A stretch of 6,390 nucleotides of DNA from JASJBU01 sp965372385. GTDB taxonomy: Bacteria > Pseudomonadota > Gammaproteobacteria > Chromatiales > Chromatiaceae. The number at the start of each line of letters is the position of its first letter. The stretch's first letter is position 1. Below the pieces are notes generated by a model. The model was not told the origin of the DNA, ran no database searches, and was given only the letters and a program-made list of their open reading frames with translations. This document shows positions 6,205 to 6,390 of this stretch, one piece after another. The translations under genes were made by a program, and so were the position numbers. The stretch is taken from the NCBI GenBank assembly GCA_965372385.1, contig CBDVCD010000209.1, forward strand, positions 1 to 6,390, read 5' to 3'.

Positions 6205-6218
6205 ACTTGAATAGGTAA

Positions 6219-6233
6219 TTTGTGTGGGTGCTC
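6219..6233 (+). promoter_or_regulatory. boxC-like leader element
   Basis: TTTGTGTGGGTGCTC follows boxA at the same place as the E. coli segment TCTGTGTGGGCACTC. In E. coli this conserved stretch is called boxC and has been linked to 16S leader folding and maturation. Confidence 0.65.
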
Positions 6234-6328
6234 CGTTGATCATGGGTAACCAAAAGATCGACGAGAGTATTCAAAGATAGATTCTATCCGAGAATCTCGA
6301 GTCAAAAAGATTGGCTGCCATAAGCAGC
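6234..6328 (+). other. Structured 3' part of the 16S leader
   Basis: Three local stems are visible: CGTTGATC (6234-6241) with GATCGACG (6256-6263), allowing one G-U pair; AGATTCT (6279-6285) with AGAATCT (6291-6297), a perfect 7 bp around a 5-nt loop; and GCTGC (6314-6318) with GCAGC (6324-6328). The RNase III processing stem normally pairs this leader with sequence 3' of 16S, which lies outside the window, so the native fold cannot be decided here. Confidence 0.5.
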
Positions 6329-6338
6329 TATCAAACTT

Positions 6339-6390
6339 AAACTGAAGAGTTTGATCCTGGCTCAGATTGAACGCTGGCGGCATGCTTAAC
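6339..6390 (+). rRNA. rrs: 16S ribosomal RNA, 5' end (partial, runs off the window)
   Basis: The gene begins AAACTGAAGAG, matching the E. coli start AAATTGAAGAG at all but one position, which sets the mature 5' end at 6339. The universal bacterial segment AGAGTTTGATCCTGGCTCAG is exact at 6346-6365, followed by ATTGAACGCTGGCGGCATGCTTAAC. Only the first 52 nt are present. The GGCATGCTTAAC form differs from the GGCAGGCCTAAC of enterics and pseudomonads. Confidence 0.97.

Larger units (their letters stand above)
5781..6338 (+). other. rRNA operon control region and 16S leader
   Basis: These 558 bp between tyrS and 16S hold no credible gene. Short open frames at 5819-6001 (-) and 6013-6210 (+) overlap promoters or leader signals and encode nothing recognisable. 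The region contains four tandem promoters (-10 boxes at 5847, 5970, 6072 and 6156), then boxB, boxA and boxC, then local hairpins just before 16S. A 10-bp palindrome ACCTTAAGGT (5886-5895) lies between P1 and P2, next to overlapping stems built from GGTAAGGAATTTACCTTA. I cannot assign it a function. Confidence 0.8.

Noticed and set aside
6013..6210. 65-codon open frame on + in the rRNA leader
   Set aside because: It overlaps promoters P3 and P4, boxB and boxA, which fully explain the sequence.

Overview
The window looks like a gammaproteobacterial chromosome. The 16S rRNA 5' end, the rrn leader with boxB/boxA/boxC, and the block anmK – M23 endopeptidase – tyrS (type-2 TyrRS) – rRNA operon resemble an arrangement I recall from Pseudomonas. 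The 16S start reads GGCATGCTTAAC rather than the GGCAGGCCTAAC form common in enterics and pseudomonads, which hints at another gamma lineage, perhaps Chromatiales-like. That placement is an inference from only 52 nt of 16S.

Layout. Positions 1-373 hold no credible gene but contain one copy of a nested palindromic (REP-like) repeat. Positions 374-1696 (+) encode an AT-richer, secreted lipoprotein with PKD, CARDB-like and PPC-like modules, closed by a strong intrinsic terminator. A second copy of the repeat follows immediately, in the same orientation. Next, on the minus strand and reading toward the lipoprotein gene, is a two-gene overlapping unit: a membrane-anchored M23 (LytM/OapA-type) murein endopeptidase followed by anmK. 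A 164-bp divergent intergenic region separates this unit from tyrS (+). Downstream of tyrS is a 558-bp non-coding stretch with four well-formed tandem sigma-70 promoters, an antitermination leader, and the first 52 nt of 16S rRNA.

How it fits together. The endopeptidase should cut peptide crosslinks in the sacculus. AnmK should return the 1,6-anhydroMurNAc released during wall turnover to the MurNAc-6-P recycling route, so the overlapping pair joins wall cleavage to wall recycling. tyrS and the rRNA operon are translation genes. The lipoprotein gene differs in base composition and is bracketed by the repeats, so it looks like an accessory islet set beside a conserved housekeeping block.

I found no clear new defence, mobile or RNA system. 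The most distinctive items are the four-promoter rRNA array, the repeat-bracketed lipoprotein islet, and that lipoprotein's domain combination.
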